Positions 36,769 through 47,773 are shown, numbered from the stretch's first letter. The stretch: DNA of 64,000 nt from Enterobacter sp. Bisph1 (GCF_000814905.1 NZ_JXAG01000030.1:62001-126000); one strand, 5' to 3'. Notes: generated by a model not told the origin, from the sequence alone. Translations and numbers: made by a program.

Positions 36769-36920
36769 GTCCTGTCTCCTGAAAACGTTGCCTGAATCTT
36801 AATAGTGTAAACGCGCGATTGTAGCATTACAAAGCGACACTATGATAGCTGCGAGAAGTGTTCCAGATAATCGCCGCGCGCCATAGTTTGACACACCCGC
36901 AGCCGTCTTGCATTCGAATA

Positions 36921-36936
36921 CTGTATATTCATTCAG
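36921..36936. promoter_or_regulatory. LexA (SOS) box between ssb and uvrA
   Basis: CTGTATATTCATTCAG fits CTG-N10-CAG and appears identical to the known E. coli uvrA box. It places uvrA, and probably one ssb promoter, under LexA. Confidence 0.93.
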
Positions 36937-37035
36937 GTTAATTTGTGTCATAATTAGCCGTTTCAGACCGCTGTTTGTCCTTCAAACGCACCAGGCAAAA
37001 CGTGTTCCTGTTCCTCCGGGTAAAAGGTGAATGGA

Positions 37036-39858
37036 TTGGATAAGATAGAAGTACGGGGCGCCCGCACCCATAATCTCAAAAACATCAACCTCGTCATCCC
37101 ACGCGACAAACTGATTGTCGTTACCGGGCTGTCGGGTTCTGGTAAGTCCTCACTGGCTTTCGACACACTCTATGCCGAAGGGCAGCGTCGCTACGTTGAA
37201 TCGCTCTCCGCCTACGCGCGTCAGTTTCTGTCGCTGATGGAAAAACCGGACGTTGACCATATTGAAGGGTTATCGCCTGCCATCTCGATTGAGCAGAAAT
37301 CAACCTCGCACAACCCGCGTTCCACCGTCGGCACCATCACGGAGATCCACGACTACCTGCGTCTGCTGTTCGCCCGCGTTGGTGAACCGCGCTGCCCGGA
37401 TCACGACGTTCCGCTGGCGGCGCAAACCGTCAGCCAGATGGTGGATAACGTTCTGTCGCAGCCCGAAGGCAAGCGCCTGATGCTGCTGGCACCGGTGATT
37501 AAAGAGCGTAAAGGCGAGCACACCAAAACCCTGGAGAACCTGGCAAGCCAGGGCTATATCCGCGCGCGTATCGACGGCGAAGTGTGCGATCTCTCCGATC
37601 CGCCGAGTCTGGAACTGCAAAAGAAACACACCATTGAAGTGGTGATAGACCGCTTCAAAGTGCGCGCCGATCTCGCTCAGCGCCTGGCGGAATCCTTCGA
37701 AACCGCGCTGGAGCTTTCCGGTGGCACGGCGGTGGTGGCGGATATGGATGAGCCGACCGCCGAAGAGCTGCTCTTCTCCGCCAACTTCGCCTGCCCGATT
37801 TGCGGCTACAGCATGCGCGAACTGGAACCGCGCCTCTTCTCGTTCAACAACCCGGCGGGCGCTTGCCCGACCTGTGACGGGTTGGGCGTGCAGCAGTATT
37901 TCGATCCGGATCGGGTGATCCAAAACGGCGAACTGTCGCTGGCCGGCGGCGCTATCCGCGGCTGGGATCGCCGTAACTTTTACTATTTCCAGATGCTGAA
38001 ATCCCTGGCGGAACACTACAAATTCGACGTGGATGCTTCCTGGGACAGCCTGAGCGCGAACGTGCAAAAAGTGGTGCTGTTCGGTTCTGGAAAAGAGTCT
38101 ATTGAATTCAAATATATGAACGATCGCGGCGATACGTCCGTGCGCCGTCATCCGTTTGAAGGCGTGCTGCATAATATGGAGCGCCGTTATAAAGAGACGG
38201 AGTCCAGCGCGGTGCGCGAAGAGCTGGCGAAGTTTATCAGCAACCGTCCTTGCGCCTCCTGTGAAGGGACGCGCCTGCGTCGCGAAGCGCGTCACGTGTT
38301 TGTGGAAAACACGCCGCTGCCGACCATTTCCGATATGAGCATCGGCCACGCGATGGACTTTTTCAACAATCTCAAACTTTCCGGACAACGTGCAAAAATC
38401 GCCGAAAAAGTGCTGAAAGAGATTGGCGATCGTCTGAAATTTCTCGTTAACGTCGGCCTGAACTACCTGACGCTTTCCCGCTCGGCGGAAACCCTCTCCG
38501 GTGGTGAAGCGCAGCGTATCCGTCTGGCAAGCCAGATCGGCGCAGGTCTGGTCGGCGTGATGTACGTGCTGGATGAGCCATCAATCGGCCTGCACCAACG
38601 CGATAACGAGCGCCTGCTCGGTACGCTGGTTCATCTGCGTAATCTCGGTAACACGGTAATTGTCGTTGAGCACGACGAAGACGCGATTCGCGCCGCCGAC
38701 CATGTGATCGATATCGGTCCCGGTGCAGGCGTGCACGGCGGCCAGGTGGTAGCGGAAGGGACGCTGGATGCGATTATGGCGGTGCCGGAATCCCTTACCG
38801 GGCAGTATATGAGCGGCAAACGTAAAATCGAGCTGCCGAAAGAGCGCGTGAAAGCCAACCCGGAGAAAGTGCTGAAGCTGTCCGGGGCGCGCGGCAATAA
38901 CCTGAAAGATGTCACGCTGACGCTACCGGTGGGTCTGTTCACCTGTATCACCGGCGTGTCCGGTTCCGGTAAATCGACGCTGATTAACGATACGCTGTTC
39001 CCTATCGCGCAGCGTCAGCTGAACGGAGCGACCATCGCCGAACCTGCGCCGTACCGTGATGTTCAGGGGCTGGAGCATTTCGACAAAGTCATCGATATCG
39101 ACCAAAGCCCGATCGGTCGTACGCCGCGCTCTAACCCGGCGACCTATACCGGCGTGTTTACGCCGGTGCGTGAGCTTTTTGCTGGGGTACCGGAGTCACG
39201 CTCGCGCGGGTATACGCCGGGGCGCTTCAGCTTTAACGTGCGCGGCGGTCGCTGCGAAGCCTGTCAGGGCGATGGCGTAATCAAGGTGGAAATGCACTTT
39301 CTGCCGGATATTTACGTGCCGTGCGATCAGTGCAAAGGCAAGCGCTACAACCGTGAAACGCTGGAGATTAAATACAAAGGCAAGACCATTCATGAAGTGC
39401 TGGATATGACCATCGAAGAAGCCCGTGAGTTCTTCGACGCCGTTCCGGCGCTGGCGCGCAAGCTGCAAACGCTCATGGATGTCGGCCTGACCTATATTCG
39501 TCTCGGCCAGTCAGCCACTACCCTTTCCGGCGGCGAAGCCCAGCGCGTGAAGCTGGCGCGCGAACTGTCAAAACGCGGTACCGGGCAGACGCTCTATATT
39601 CTTGATGAGCCGACCACCGGCCTGCATTTTGCCGATATTCAGCAACTGCTGGATGTGCTGCATAAGCTGCGGGATCAGGGCAACACCATTGTGGTGATTG
39701 AGCACAACCTGGACGTGATTAAGACGGCGGACTGGATTGTCGATCTCGGCCCGGAAGGCGGCAGCGGCGGCGGGGAAATTCTGGTTTCCGGTACGCCGGA
39801 AACCGTCGCCGAATGCGAAGCTTCCCATACGGCGCGTTTCCTTAAACCGCTGCTGTAA
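37036..39858 (+). CDS. uvrA: Excinuclease ABC subunit A
   Basis: Damage-recognition ATPase of nucleotide excision repair, acting as a dimer with UvrB. 940 residues, equal to E. coli UvrA. Two ABC modules: Walker [10 protein letters not shown] (about 31-39) and GVSGSGKST (about 640), each with an LSGGEAQR signature, plus zinc modules CPICGYS...CPTCDG and CEACQGDG...CDQCKGKRY. The start is taken as TTG at 37036 ([14 protein letters not shown] aligns with E. coli MDKIEV). AAGGTG lies 6 bases upstream. An in-frame GTG at 37027 would add three residues. Confidence 0.97.
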   Translation: MDKIEVRGARTHNLKNINLVIPRDKLIVVTGLSGSGKSSLAFDTLYAEGQRRYVESLSAYARQFLSLMEKPDVDHIEGLSPAISIEQKSTSHNPRSTVGTITEIHDYLRLLFARVGEPRCPDHDVPLAAQTVSQMVDNVLSQPEGKRLMLLAPVIKERKGEHTKTLENLASQGYIRARIDGEVCDLSDPPSLELQKKHTIEVVIDRFKVRADLAQRLAESFETALELSGGTAVVADMDEPTAEELLFSANFACPICGYSMRELEPRLFSFNNPAGACPTCDGLGVQQYFDPDRVIQNGELSLAGGAIRGWDRRNFYYFQMLKSLAEHYKFDVDASWDSLSANVQKVVLFGSGKESIEFKYMNDRGDTSVRRHPFEGVLHNMERRYKETESSAVREELAKFISNRPCASCEGTRLRREARHVFVENTPLPTISDMSIGHAMDFFNNLKLSGQRAKIAEKVLKEIGDRLKFLVNVGLNYLTLSRSAETLSGGEAQRIRLASQIGAGLVGVMYVLDEPSIGLHQRDNERLLGTLVHLRNLGNTVIVVEHDEDAIRAADHVIDIGPGAGVHGGQVVAEGTLDAIMAVPESLTGQYMSGKRKIELPKERVKANPEKVLKLSGARGNNLKDVTLTLPVGLFTCITGVSGSGKSTLINDTLFPIAQRQLNGATIAEPAPYRDVQGLEHFDKVIDIDQSPIGRTPRSNPATYTGVFTPVRELFAGVPESRSRGYTPGRFSFNVRGGRCEACQGDGVIKVEMHFLPDIYVPCDQCKGKRYNRETLEIKYKGKTIHEVLDMTIEEAREFFDAVPALARKLQTLMDVGLTYIRLGQSATTLSGGEAQRVKLARELSKRGTGQTLYILDEPTTGLHFADIQQLLDVLHKLRDQGNTIVVIEHNLDVIKTADWIVDLGPEGGSGGGEILVSGTPETVAECEASHTARFLKPLL

Positions 39859-39861
39859 AAG

Positions 39862-40215
39862 TCACACGGAGAGCTGTTGCCGGATCTGCTCCGGCACCAG
39901 CTCCATCGCCTGCTGATAAGAAGCATCCACCAGATAGTAAATCTGCGAATCCGGCAGTGAACCATTAAGATAGACGGTGCTCCAGTGCGCTTTGTTTAAA
40001 TGGCGGCTGGGGCGCACATCTTGATGCTGCTGGCGCAGTAAATCCGTCAGTTCAGGGCTCGCTTTTAGCGATGCTGCCGGTCGCCCTTCCACCTCATTCA
40101 CCATTGCAAACAGCACATCCGCAACTTTGATTTGCGTTGCTTTCCAGTCGCTATGCACGCTCTGTTCAGCGCCGGGCTTGGCCATGCAATATTGCAGCAG
40201 CTCAGAAATTGTCAC
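39862..40215 (-). CDS. yjbR: MmcQ/YjbR-family protein
   Basis: A 117-residue protein matching E. coli YjbR (CyaY-like fold DNA-binding family, function unclear). Conserved blocks: KPGAEQSVHSDWKATQIKV, the VRPSRHLNKAHWSTVYL centre and the C-terminal YYLVDASYQQA. GTG start with AAGGAG upstream. Convergent with uvrA, stops 3 bases apart. Confidence 0.93.
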   Translation of the reverse strand: MTISELLQYCMAKPGAEQSVHSDWKATQIKVADVLFAMVNEVEGRPAASLKASPELTDLLRQQHQDVRPSRHLNKAHWSTVYLNGSLPDSQIYYLVDASYQQAMELVPEQIRQQLSV

Positions 40216-40326
40216 TATGCTTCTCCTTGTTATAACGAGGTGAGCCAGGGCTTTCGGCTCAATGGCGTTATTAAAGCGTAGTGTATCGGCGAAGAAACCG
40301 TGGCCCGTTACACAATCTGACGCACG

Positions 40327-40743
40327 CTACTCGCCCTGCAGCGTGGCGATTATCTTGCGTGAACCGCCGTGTACACGATGTTCTCCCAGCCAAATGCCCT
40401 GCCATGTGCCCAGCATCACGCGCCCGCTTTGTACCGGCAACAGTAGAGAAACACCGAGCAGCGAGGATTTAATATGCGATGGCATATCATCCGGCCCTTC
40501 GTAATCATGCTCATAGGGCGCGTTGTCCGGTACGGATTTGAGGAAATGGTGCTCCATATCGTGGCGCACGGTGGGATCGCAATTTTCATTGAGGGTCAGC
40601 GAGGCGGAAGTATGCTGCAGCAACAAGTGCAGCAAACCTACCTTAATTCGGGATATTTCGGCGATCTGCCCCAGCACTTCCTCCGTCACCAGATGAAATC
40701 CGCGGGATTTCTCGCCAAGGGTCAGCGTCTGTTGATACCACAT
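40327..40743 (-). CDS. yjbQ: UPF0047 protein YjbQ
   Basis: A 138-residue protein with the UPF0047 signature [25 protein letters not shown] and the end motif [13 protein letters not shown]. coli YjbQ has a weak thiamine phosphate synthase activity that can replace ThiE when overproduced; the natural role is unsettled. It probably forms a trimer in the cytoplasm. Same orientation as yjbR, 111 bp apart. Confidence 0.94.
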   Translation of the reverse strand: MWYQQTLTLGEKSRGFHLVTEEVLGQIAEISRIKVGLLHLLLQHTSASLTLNENCDPTVRHDMEHHFLKSVPDNAPYEHDYEGPDDMPSHIKSSLLGVSLLLPVQSGRVMLGTWQGIWLGEHRVHGGSRKIIATLQGE

Positions 40744-40810
40744 AGGTTGCTCCTGTTAAAAACCTGTCGCTAACAGTGTGCAACATCAGGCCAAAACAGC
40801 AAACCGCAGG

Positions 40811-41518
40811 CTAGTATTCGGAATTGACGATCACCTCTTCTCCCAGCGCGCCCGCCTTGGGTAAGGGGCGGTAGGTTGAGTTAGAGGCGCGCAGCACGCG
40901 GATGGGCCGTGCTTCACTTTCCCGCGCGGCGGTGATATCGCCATCGGAATCGCCATAAAAAATGCGGATCTGCTTCTCTTTAAGCCACTGGGTTTTCGAA
41001 TTTTGATCGGGCTTGTCGCCGGCGAAAATCACCGGGTTCATATTCGCTGCCGGGATCAGAAAATCGTCCTGCAGGGTTTTACTTACCGTTTCCGTTTTGG
41101 TCGGGCTGCGCCCGGTAATAAAGAAGATGCTGTCGCCGCGCTTTACATGCATCGCAATCAGCTGACGCGCCACTTCTTTTGGAATACTGAATTCATCCCA
41201 GCCATTATTCATCTTTTCCCAAAAGGCCGGGTTATGCAGATAGGCATCGCTGTCGGGGGACCAGGTTTTCTTGCCGCGCCAGAAGCCGGGACTGGAAAAG
41301 AGTACCGTGTCGTCGATATCAAAGCCCACCGCCATCGGCGGCCGTTCGACCAGTGAGCGTTCAATCTGTGCCACAGAAACCCAGTGTATCGGCGCCTGAG
41401 CGGCGAGTTGGGCAACATCGGTGCCTTCAGATGCCGGTACCGGTGCCGAGGCACACGCCGCGCTATTGAAGGTCACCCACAGACAAACCGCGCCGAGAGC
41501 GCGAATAATATTTCGCAT
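40811..41518 (-). CDS. aphA: Class B acid phosphatase
   Basis: Periplasmic nonspecific acid phosphatase/phosphotransferase of the HAD (DDDD) superfamily, active on nucleotides and other monoesters. 235 residues with signal peptide [23 protein letters not shown], the catalytic motif [21 protein letters not shown] (motif II region) and [11 protein letters not shown] (motif IV Asp). Two residues shorter than E. coli AphA in the region just after the signal peptide. Confidence 0.95.
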   Translation of the reverse strand: MRNIIRALGAVCLWVTFNSAACASAPVPASEGTDVAQLAAQAPIHWVSVAQIERSLVERPPMAVGFDIDDTVLFSSPGFWRGKKTWSPDSDAYLHNPAFWEKMNNGWDEFSIPKEVARQLIAMHVKRGDSIFFITGRSPTKTETVSKTLQDDFLIPAANMNPVIFAGDKPDQNSKTQWLKEKQIRIFYGDSDGDITAARESEARPIRVLRASNSTYRPLPKAGALGEEVIVNSEY

Positions 41519-41656
41519 ATTTATCCTTTAATTATCATTTCGTTAGCATTCATAAATTGTGCGAATAGTTAAATGCTTGCCGACCATACCTTGTGAAGCC
41601 GTTTTAAAAAAGGATTTTTACAGAATATTCATAGGATAAGACGTTACGGAGAGGAT

Positions 41657-41684
41657 TTATCCCCCGCTGCATCGCAGGGGATAA
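41657..41684 (-). terminator. Hairpin after tyrB
   Basis: TTATCCCC ... GGGGATAA, an 8-bp stem with a 12-base loop, 17 bases beyond the tyrB stop. No T-run, so termination is uncertain. Confidence 0.5.
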
Positions 41685-41700
41685 GAGAGTAAGTGGTTAC

Positions 41701-42894
41701 TTACATCACCGCGGCAAAAGCCTGCGCGACGCGCTGCACATTGCGGCTGTTCAGACCGGCAACGCACATCCGCCCGCTAGAAATTAGATAGATACCAAAC
41801 TCATCACGCAGTCTGTCGACCTGTGCCGCGCTCAGGCCGGTATAGCTGAACATACCGCGCTGCTTAAGCAAATAATCGAAGTTACCGCCCGGGACCGCTT
41901 CTTTGAGCACCGTCACCAGTTGCTGACGCATCGCCAGAATACGCGTGCGCATCGCTTCGACTTCCGCCAGCCACGAGGCTTTCAGGCCCGCGTCGCTCAG
42001 CACCAGGGCCACTAACTGGGCGCCAAACTGCGGCGGGCTGGAGTAGTTGCGGCGCACGGTAGCTTTCAGCTGCCCCAGCACGCGGCTGGCGGCGTCAGCG
42101 TCTTCACAGACGACGGAAAGCCCGCCGACGCGTTCACCGTAGAGGGAGAAAATTTTAGAAAACGAGTTGCTGACCAGCGCAGGCAGCCCGGCGTGGGCAA
42201 TCGCGCGGATGGCGTACGCATCCTCTTCCATACCTGTGCCAAAGCCCTGATAGGCGATATCGAGAAACGGGATCAGATCGCGCGCTTTCAGAACTTCCAC
42301 CACTTCATCCCATTGCGCAGGGGTCAGATCGGCACCCGTTGGGTTATGGCAGCACGGATGCAGCAGGACAATACTTTGCGCCGCAAGGGTATTCAGTGTT
42401 GCCAGAAACGCCTCAAAACGGACGCCATTGGTTTCGCTGTCATACCATGGGTAAGTACTTACTTCGAATCCCGCGCCTTCGAATATAGCGATGTGGTTTT
42501 CCCATGTCGGATCGCTCACCCAGACGCCAGAGTTGGGGAAATAACGCTGGAGGAAATCCGCGCCAACTTTCAGCGCACCGGATCCGCCTAAGGTCTGGAT
42601 AGAGGCAACGCGTTGTTGCTGCAAAACCGGATGATTCGCACCAAACAGCAGCGGAGCAATCGCGTGGCGATAGCTGCTCAACCCTTCCATCGGCAGATAG
42701 AGCGACGCGCCGTGCGGCTGCGCGTTCAGGCGCGCTTCGGCCTCGGCCACCGCCTGTAAACGCGGAATAATCCCCTCTTCGTTGTAATAGAGCCCGATGC
42801 TGAGATTGACTTTGTCGCTGCGGGGATCCTCTTTAAAGCGCTCCATTAACGATAAAATGGGGTCGCCGGCGTAGGCGTCAACTTTCTGAAACAC
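41701..42894 (-). CDS. tyrB: Aromatic-amino-acid aminotransferase
   Basis: PLP-dependent class I transaminase for the last step of tyrosine, phenylalanine and (partly) leucine synthesis. 397 residues, equal to E. coli TyrB. Motifs include [27 protein letters not shown], the PLP-Lys region [16 protein letters not shown], and RMCVAGLN with the carboxylate-binding Arg. GTG start at 42894 ([12 protein letters not shown] corresponds to E. coli [12 protein letters not shown]) with GGAGAG upstream. In E. coli tyrB follows alr directly. Here a PnuC-like gene lies between. Confidence 0.96.
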   Translation of the reverse strand: MFQKVDAYAGDPILSLMERFKEDPRSDKVNLSIGLYYNEEGIIPRLQAVAEAEARLNAQPHGASLYLPMEGLSSYRHAIAPLLFGANHPVLQQQRVASIQTLGGSGALKVGADFLQRYFPNSGVWVSDPTWENHIAIFEGAGFEVSTYPWYDSETNGVRFEAFLATLNTLAAQSIVLLHPCCHNPTGADLTPAQWDEVVEVLKARDLIPFLDIAYQGFGTGMEEDAYAIRAIAHAGLPALVSNSFSKIFSLYGERVGGLSVVCEDADAASRVLGQLKATVRRNYSSPPQFGAQLVALVLSDAGLKASWLAEVEAMRTRILAMRQQLVTVLKEAVPGGNFDYLLKQRGMFSYTGLSAAQVDRLRDEFGIYLISSGRMCVAGLNSRNVQRVAQAFAAVM

Positions 42895-43010
42895 GCGTGT
42901 ACTCTCCAGGTTTACAGTAGGCAATAACGACCACAATAAACCGGAAGCGCAGCAAGATCGAGAGGAGCAGCAAGAGTAAGAAAAATTTTGCTTGTTACGG
43001 CGCAGCGCAG

Positions 43011-43580
43011 CTACTCCTGAGCTTTAGCCGCCAGCCAGGCTTTACGCCACTGATACAAGCCGTGCCAGGCGTTGCACCAGAAAATGCAGAACAGAGCGGC
43101 GGTCACCCACAGTTCACGTGCGATGTAGAGCGGTATGGCAATCGTGTCGACCATTAACCAGATATACCAGCTCTCCAGCCTGCGGCCCATGATCATAAAT
43201 TGTGCAACGACGCTAAATACGCAGAGAATGGAATCGAGCCACGGCCACCACGCATTGGTAAAACGACGTAGCAGCATGGCATAACCACTGGCGACAATCA
43301 GCGCACCAAGAAACATCAACACCAGGCGGCTAAAGGGCGTTGTTCGTACCCGCAATTCGCCGCCGTGATGGCCTTTCAACCAGTTAATCCACCCGGCTAC
43401 GCTGGTAACAATATAGAAGAGTTGCAGACTGACATCGGCGTAGAGTTGCACCGAGTAGAATACCCAGCCATAAAGAACGCAGCCAATAATAGCGGTCCAC
43501 CAGGTATGTACATTGTTGCGCGCGGCAAGAAGTACAGAAACGGTCGAAGCTGAGCAGGCTGCGATCTCCATTGGCAACAC
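43011..43580 (-). CDS. PnuC-family nicotinamide riboside transporter-like protein
   Basis: A 189-residue membrane protein with about seven spans. Trp-rich motifs ([63 protein letters not shown]) match the PnuC/PnuT vitamin-transporter family of small SWEET-like facilitators. Ligand likely nicotinamide riboside or thiamine-related. The usual enterobacterial pnuC is near nadA, so this may be a second copy. The GTG at 43580 has GGGA 7 bases upstream; an ATG at 43571 is the alternative. Inserted between alr and tyrB. Confidence 0.82.
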   Translation of the reverse strand: MLPMEIAACSASTVSVLLAARNNVHTWWTAIIGCVLYGWVFYSVQLYADVSLQLFYIVTSVAGWINWLKGHHGGELRVRTTPFSRLVLMFLGALIVASGYAMLLRRFTNAWWPWLDSILCVFSVVAQFMIMGRRLESWYIWLMVDTIAIPLYIARELWVTAALFCIFWCNAWHGLYQWRKAWLAAKAQE

Positions 43581-43593
43581 GGCGTCATCCCTT

Positions 43594-43631
43594 TTATTCG
43601 ATATACCTTAACTTATTCGATATACCTTAAC
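43594..43631. repeat. 19-bp perfect tandem duplication at the alr 3' end
   Basis: TTATTCGATATACCTTAAC occurs twice head to tail (43594-43612 and 43613-43631). The copy at 43613-43631 encodes the last codons and stop of alr. The other fills the gap before the PnuC-like gene. Confidence 0.97.
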
Positions 43632-44692
43632 GTAGCCCTTGAGGTTAGCCGCGTGATAAGTTCGTAAGCACTCACCTTTGTTGCTTCGGCAATGCGTTCG
43701 ACGGGCAGCCCTTCCCCCCACAATACCACTTCATCCCCGGCTCTATCCTGCGCGCCGGGACCGAGATCCACACAAATCATATCCATTGCAACACGACCTA
43801 CTATCGGCACTTCACGACCATTAATCAATACTGGCGTACCGGATGGTGCCGCGCGCGGGTAGCCATCGCCGTAGCCCATCGCCACCACGCCCAAACGCGT
43901 GTCGCGCGCGCTTTCCCATGTGCCGCCGTAGCCCACCGCATCGCCCGCGTTATGTTCACGTACGGCAATCAGCTGCGAGGTTAAGGTCATCGCGGGCATA
44001 AAACCGAACTCCGCCCCCCAGGGTTTATGATCGAGGGGCGAAACGCCGTACAGAATAATGCCGGGGCGGATCCAGTCAAAGTGCGATTGCGGCCACAGCA
44101 GCGTGCCACCGGATGCGGCGATAGAACGCAGGCCGGGTTTCCCCTCGGTAAAGGTAGTAAAGATATCGAGTTGGCGCTCCGTTGCACCACACTCAGGCTC
44201 ATCGGCGCGGGCAAAGTGGCTGGCAACATTCACCGGCTGGCAGACATTTTTACAACGTGACAGGCGCGCATAGAACGCTTCGGCTTCGTGGGGATGCACG
44301 CCCAGCCGGTGCATGCCGGTATCGAGCTTCATCCACACGGTAACCGGCGTTTCGAGGGTTGCTGTTTCCAACGCTTCCAGCTGTTCGACGCTGTGGATCA
44401 CCGTATGAAGCTGGTGTTGCGCCACCAAAGGTAAATCGCTGGCGGCAAAAAAACCTTCCAGCAGCAAAATGGGTTGCGTAATGCCGCCCGCACGCAGTTG
44501 CAGGGCTTCTTCAAGACGGGAAACGCCGAAAGCATCGGCATCAGGGAGGGTTCGCGCGGTCTCGACCAGACCGTGTCCATAGGCGTTTGCTTTCACCACC
44601 GCAACCACGCGGCTGGCGGGGGCCAGTTCGCGCAGGCGTTGCAGATTGTGTCGCAGAGCGCGGCGGTTAACGACTACAGTTGCCGCTTGCAT
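43613..44692 (-). CDS. alr: Alanine racemase, biosynthetic
   Basis: PLP enzyme converting L- to D-alanine for peptidoglycan. 359 residues, equal to E. coli Alr. The PLP-Lys is in [10 protein letters not shown] (Lys34). The catalytic Tyr lies in GYGGTW near residue 255. [12 protein letters not shown] and the C-terminal [14 protein letters not shown] are conserved. The last codons TLRYIE and the stop are duplicated immediately downstream. Follows dnaB in the same orientation. Confidence 0.97.
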   Translation of the reverse strand: MQAATVVVNRRALRHNLQRLRELAPASRVVAVVKANAYGHGLVETARTLPDADAFGVSRLEEALQLRAGGITQPILLLEGFFAASDLPLVAQHQLHTVIHSVEQLEALETATLETPVTVWMKLDTGMHRLGVHPHEAEAFYARLSRCKNVCQPVNVASHFARADEPECGATERQLDIFTTFTEGKPGLRSIAASGGTLLWPQSHFDWIRPGIILYGVSPLDHKPWGAEFGFMPAMTLTSQLIAVREHNAGDAVGYGGTWESARDTRLGVVAMGYGDGYPRAAPSGTPVLINGREVPIVGRVAMDMICVDLGPGAQDRAGDEVVLWGEGLPVERIAEATKVSAYELITRLTSRATLRYIE

Positions 44693-44841
44693 GTAAATTC
44701 CTTACTAAATAAAAGAATTTCCTCAATCTTTCGTGGGGCAGAAAGGTGACAAGCCCGGCAATCTCCGGGCGCTTAGTAAGCTAAGTAACCGGTGGGAACG
44801 GGATGCGTCAGCGCATCTGCGGCGCGAAGGATGACGGAAAT

Positions 44842-46248
44842 TTACTCGTCATCGTATTGCGGTCCCGCGTAGTTATCAAAGCGCGACCACTGCCCGTTAA
44901 ATGTCAGACGCACGGTACCGATGGGGCCGTTACGCTGCTTACCAATAATGATTTCGGCAATGCCTTTTAAGTCGCTGTTTTCGTGATAAACCTCGTCACG
45001 ATAAATAAACATAATTAAGTCGGCGTCCTGCTCAATGGAGCCGGATTCACGCAGATCCGAGTTGACCGGGCGCTTATCCGCACGCTGCTCGAGGGAGCGG
45101 TTAAGCTGCGACAGTGCCACCACCGGCACATGTAACTCTTTCGCCAGCGCTTTTAGCGAGCGGGATATTTCGGCGATCTCCAGCGTACGGTTATCGGACA
45201 ATGACGGCACGCGCATCAGTTGCAGGTAGTCGATCATGATAAGACCGATGCCGCCATGCTCACGGGCGATACGTCGCGCGCGGGAACGTACTTCCGTCGG
45301 CGTCAGACCGGAGGAGTCATCAATGTAGATATTACGTTTTTCCAGCAGGATACCCATGGTGCCTGAGATACGCGCCCAATCTTCATCATCCAGTTGGCCG
45401 GTACGAATACGCGTCTGATCAACACGGGAAAGGGAAGCCAGCGAACGCATCATGATCTGTTCCGAGGGCATCTCAAGACTGAAGATTAAAACCGGTTTAT
45501 CCTGCAACATCGCCGCATTTTCGACGAGGTTCATCGCAAAGGTCGTTTTACCCATCGACGGACGCGCGGCAACGATAATTAAATCCGACGGCTGCAAGCC
45601 TGCGGTTTTCTTATTCAGATCGTCATAACCGGTATTGACGCCCGTTACACCGTCGTGGGGCTGCTGGAAAAGCTGTTCGATACGCGAAACGGTGGCTTCG
45701 AGCACCTCGGCGATATTTTTCGGACCTTCATCTTTATTCGCGCGGCTTTCGGCGATTTTAAACACCCGCGACTCGGCCAGATCGAGCAGATCTTCACTGC
45801 TGCGCCCCTGCGGATCGAAACCGGCGTTGGCAATTTCATTCGCTACCGAGATCATCTCACGCACGACGGCGCGTTCGCGCACAATATCGGCGTAAGCGCT
45901 GATGTTCGCCGCACTTGGCGTATTTTTTGACAGCTCCGCAAGGTAAGCAAAACCGCCGACGATATCCAACTGCCCCTGCTGCTCCAGGGATTCCGCGAGG
46001 GTAATCAGATCGATGGGTTTACCCATCTCCTGCAGGCGGTGCATCTCGGTAAAAATATGGCGATGCGGGCGGGTATAAAAATCTTCCGACACGACGCGTT
46101 CGGCGACATCGTCCCAGCGCTCGTTATCCAGCATTAAACCGCCCAACACCGACTGCTCCGCTTCAATAGAGTGCGGAGGCACTTTCATCCCCTCGAGCTG
46201 CACGTCGCGGGGTTCGGTCTGTTTGTTGAAGGGTTTATTTCCTGCCAT
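44842..46248 (-). CDS. dnaB: Replicative DNA helicase
   Basis: Hexameric 5'-3' helicase of the replisome. 468 residues (E. coli 471). N-terminal primase-interaction domain (about 25-130, PHSIEAEQSVLGGLML), linker, then RecA-like ATPase with Walker A ARPSMGKTT (about 230-238) and Walker B LIMIDYLQLM. C-terminal arginine finger region near KQRNGPIGTVRL. No intein. Divergent from qorA with a 59-bp gap. Confidence 0.97.
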   Translation of the reverse strand: MAGNKPFNKQTEPRDVQLEGMKVPPHSIEAEQSVLGGLMLDNERWDDVAERVVSEDFYTRPHRHIFTEMHRLQEMGKPIDLITLAESLEQQGQLDIVGGFAYLAELSKNTPSAANISAYADIVRERAVVREMISVANEIANAGFDPQGRSSEDLLDLAESRVFKIAESRANKDEGPKNIAEVLEATVSRIEQLFQQPHDGVTGVNTGYDDLNKKTAGLQPSDLIIVAARPSMGKTTFAMNLVENAAMLQDKPVLIFSLEMPSEQIMMRSLASLSRVDQTRIRTGQLDDEDWARISGTMGILLEKRNIYIDDSSGLTPTEVRSRARRIAREHGGIGLIMIDYLQLMRVPSLSDNRTLEIAEISRSLKALAKELHVPVVALSQLNRSLEQRADKRPVNSDLRESGSIEQDADLIMFIYRDEVYHENSDLKGIAEIIIGKQRNGPIGTVRLTFNGQWSRFDNYAGPQYDDE

Positions 46249-46307
46249 AGTGAAGGGAGCTATCCGGGTTATGAATGGTTTGAAAGATTATCACATCAGG
46301 AGGAAGC

Positions 46308-47291
46308 ATGGCGACACGAATAGAGTTTCAAAAGCATGGTGGGCCTGAGGTACTCAAGGCGGTGGAGTTTACCCCTTCGGCACCGGCGGAAAACGAGGTG
46401 CAGGTAGAAAATAAAGCCATCGGCATCAACTATATCGATACCTATATTCGTAGCGGCCTGTATCCCCCTCCGGGTTTACCCAGCGGACTGGGAACGGAAG
46501 CAGCAGGTGTGGTAAGCCAGGTGGGCAGTAAGGTTACGCAGGTAAAACCAGGCGATCGCGTGGTCTACGCGCAATCAGGGCTGGGCGCTTACAGCTCGGT
46601 GCATAATGTTGCGGCCGATAAAATTGCGGTGCTGCCCAATGCCATCTCTTTTGAACAAGCGGCGGCTTCCTTCCTGAAAGGGCTGACGGTGTTTTATCTG
46701 CTGCGCAAAACCTATGAAATCAAACCCGATGAAGCGTTCCTGTTCCATGCTGCCGCCGGTGGCGTTGGGCTGATTGCCTGCCAGTGGGCGAAAGCCCTCG
46801 GCGCCAAGCTGATTGGTACGGTAGGCTCGGCGCAAAAAGCCCAGCGCGCGTTGCAGGCCGGCGCCTGGCAGGTGATCAACTATAGCGAAGAGAATGTGGT
46901 TGAGCGCGTGAAAGAGATAACCGGCGGCAAAAAAGTGGCGGTGGTGTACGACTCGGTGGGTAAAGATACCTGGGAAACCTCGCTGGACTGCCTGCGCCGC
47001 CGCGGGCTGATGGTCAGTTTTGGCAACTCGTCCGGCCCGGTGACGGGCGTTAATCTGGGTATTCTCAACCAGAAAGGTTCGCTGTATGCCACGCGCCCTT
47101 CCCTGAATGGTTATGTCACCAACCATGAAGAGATGCAGGAAGCCAGCAATGAACTGTTTTCGCTGATCGCCAGCGGCGTCATTAAAGTTGAAGTTACAGA
47201 TAGTCAGAAGTTCGCGCTAAAAGATGCGCAGCGCGCCCACGAGGCTCTTGAAAGCCGTGCGACGCAAGGGTCAAGTTTGCTTATTCCGTAA
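46308..47291 (+). CDS. qorA: Quinone oxidoreductase, NADPH-dependent
   Basis: Zinc-free medium-chain dehydrogenase (zeta-crystallin type). 327 residues as in E. coli QorA. Rossmann motif AAAGGVGLIACQWAKALGA (about 148-166), GINYIDTYIRSGLYP substrate loop. Reduces quinones by one or two electrons with NADPH. AGGAGG ribosome site 3 bases before the ATG. A strong terminator follows. Confidence 0.95.
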   Translation: MATRIEFQKHGGPEVLKAVEFTPSAPAENEVQVENKAIGINYIDTYIRSGLYPPPGLPSGLGTEAAGVVSQVGSKVTQVKPGDRVVYAQSGLGAYSSVHNVAADKIAVLPNAISFEQAAASFLKGLTVFYLLRKTYEIKPDEAFLFHAAAGGVGLIACQWAKALGAKLIGTVGSAQKAQRALQAGAWQVINYSEENVVERVKEITGGKKVAVVYDSVGKDTWETSLDCLRRRGLMVSFGNSSGPVTGVNLGILNQKGSLYATRPSLNGYVTNHEEMQEASNELFSLIASGVIKVEVTDSQKFALKDAQRAHEALESRATQGSSLLIP

Positions 47292-47310
47292 TAGGCGGCA
47301 GAAAGAATTA

Positions 47311-47341
47311 GGGCTTCCCGCAGGAAGCCCTTTCTTTTTTT
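47311..47341 (+). terminator. Rho-independent terminator of qorA
   Basis: GGGCTTCC-CGCA-GGAAGCCC followed by TTTCTTTTTTT, 19 bases after the stop. Confidence 0.93.
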
Positions 47342-47478
47342 AGTTCGGCTGCATTGTAGGGTACAGCACGATGAATTCGTAAACGCCGCGATAGTGACAG
47401 ATTTGTTATCTAAAGCCTATGCGGTTGTCAGCAAAACGCCGGGAAAACTCTCCGGTCTGTGACGAACCGCTCAATAGT

Positions 47479-47721
47479 TTAGTAACGCCAACGGTTATTG
47501 CGTTGATAGCGCGGGATTTTTGGCTCTTTCACCGCGCGAATCACCCAGACAATCGCCACCGCCAGCAGCAGCCAGGGTAACAATTTAAACGCCAAAGCGA
47601 ACAGCCCACCGAGAAACATTACGGCGGTGGCAACAATGAGCGCAGCGATGATGCCGAGTAGTGAAATGCCGGTCACCAGCAACATCACAAAAAAGCCGAC
47701 AATAAACAGTAATTCCAGCAT
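47479..47721 (-). CDS. pspG: Envelope stress response protein PspG
   Basis: An 80-residue inner-membrane protein of the phage-shock-protein response, with two long hydrophobic segments and the C-terminal YQRNNRWRY. Length equals E. coli PspG. ATG at 47721 with GGAGAG upstream. An upstream in-frame start at 47769 would begin inside the promoter. Expressed from a sigma-54 promoter activated by PspF. Confidence 0.95.
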   Translation of the reverse strand: MLELLFIVGFFVMLLVTGISLLGIIAALIVATAVMFLGGLFALAFKLLPWLLLAVAIVWVIRAVKEPKIPRYQRNNRWRY

Positions 47722-47758
47722 GACGATTCTCTCCCAGGAGGTAACTCCTGCTGTTATT

Positions 47759-47773
47759 ACAAGAAACATGCCA
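47759..47773 (-). promoter_or_regulatory. Sigma-54 promoter of pspG
   Basis: On the minus strand TGGCATGTTTCTTGT fits the -24/-12 pattern (GG ... TTGT, with T in place of the last C). It ends about 38 bases from the ATG. pspG is a known PspF/RpoN target. Confidence 0.8.

Noticed and set aside
37300-38388. 362-codon open frame opposite uvrA
   Set aside because: Antisense to conserved uvrA domains. No ribosome site or motif.
42895-43010. TyrR box upstream of tyrB
   Set aside because: Only one half-site (TGTAAA) is seen; the partner half at the correct spacing matches poorly.
43594-43631. The alr duplication as an att site of an integrative element
   Set aside because: The two copies are directly adjacent and do not flank the PnuC-like gene, and no integrase is present.
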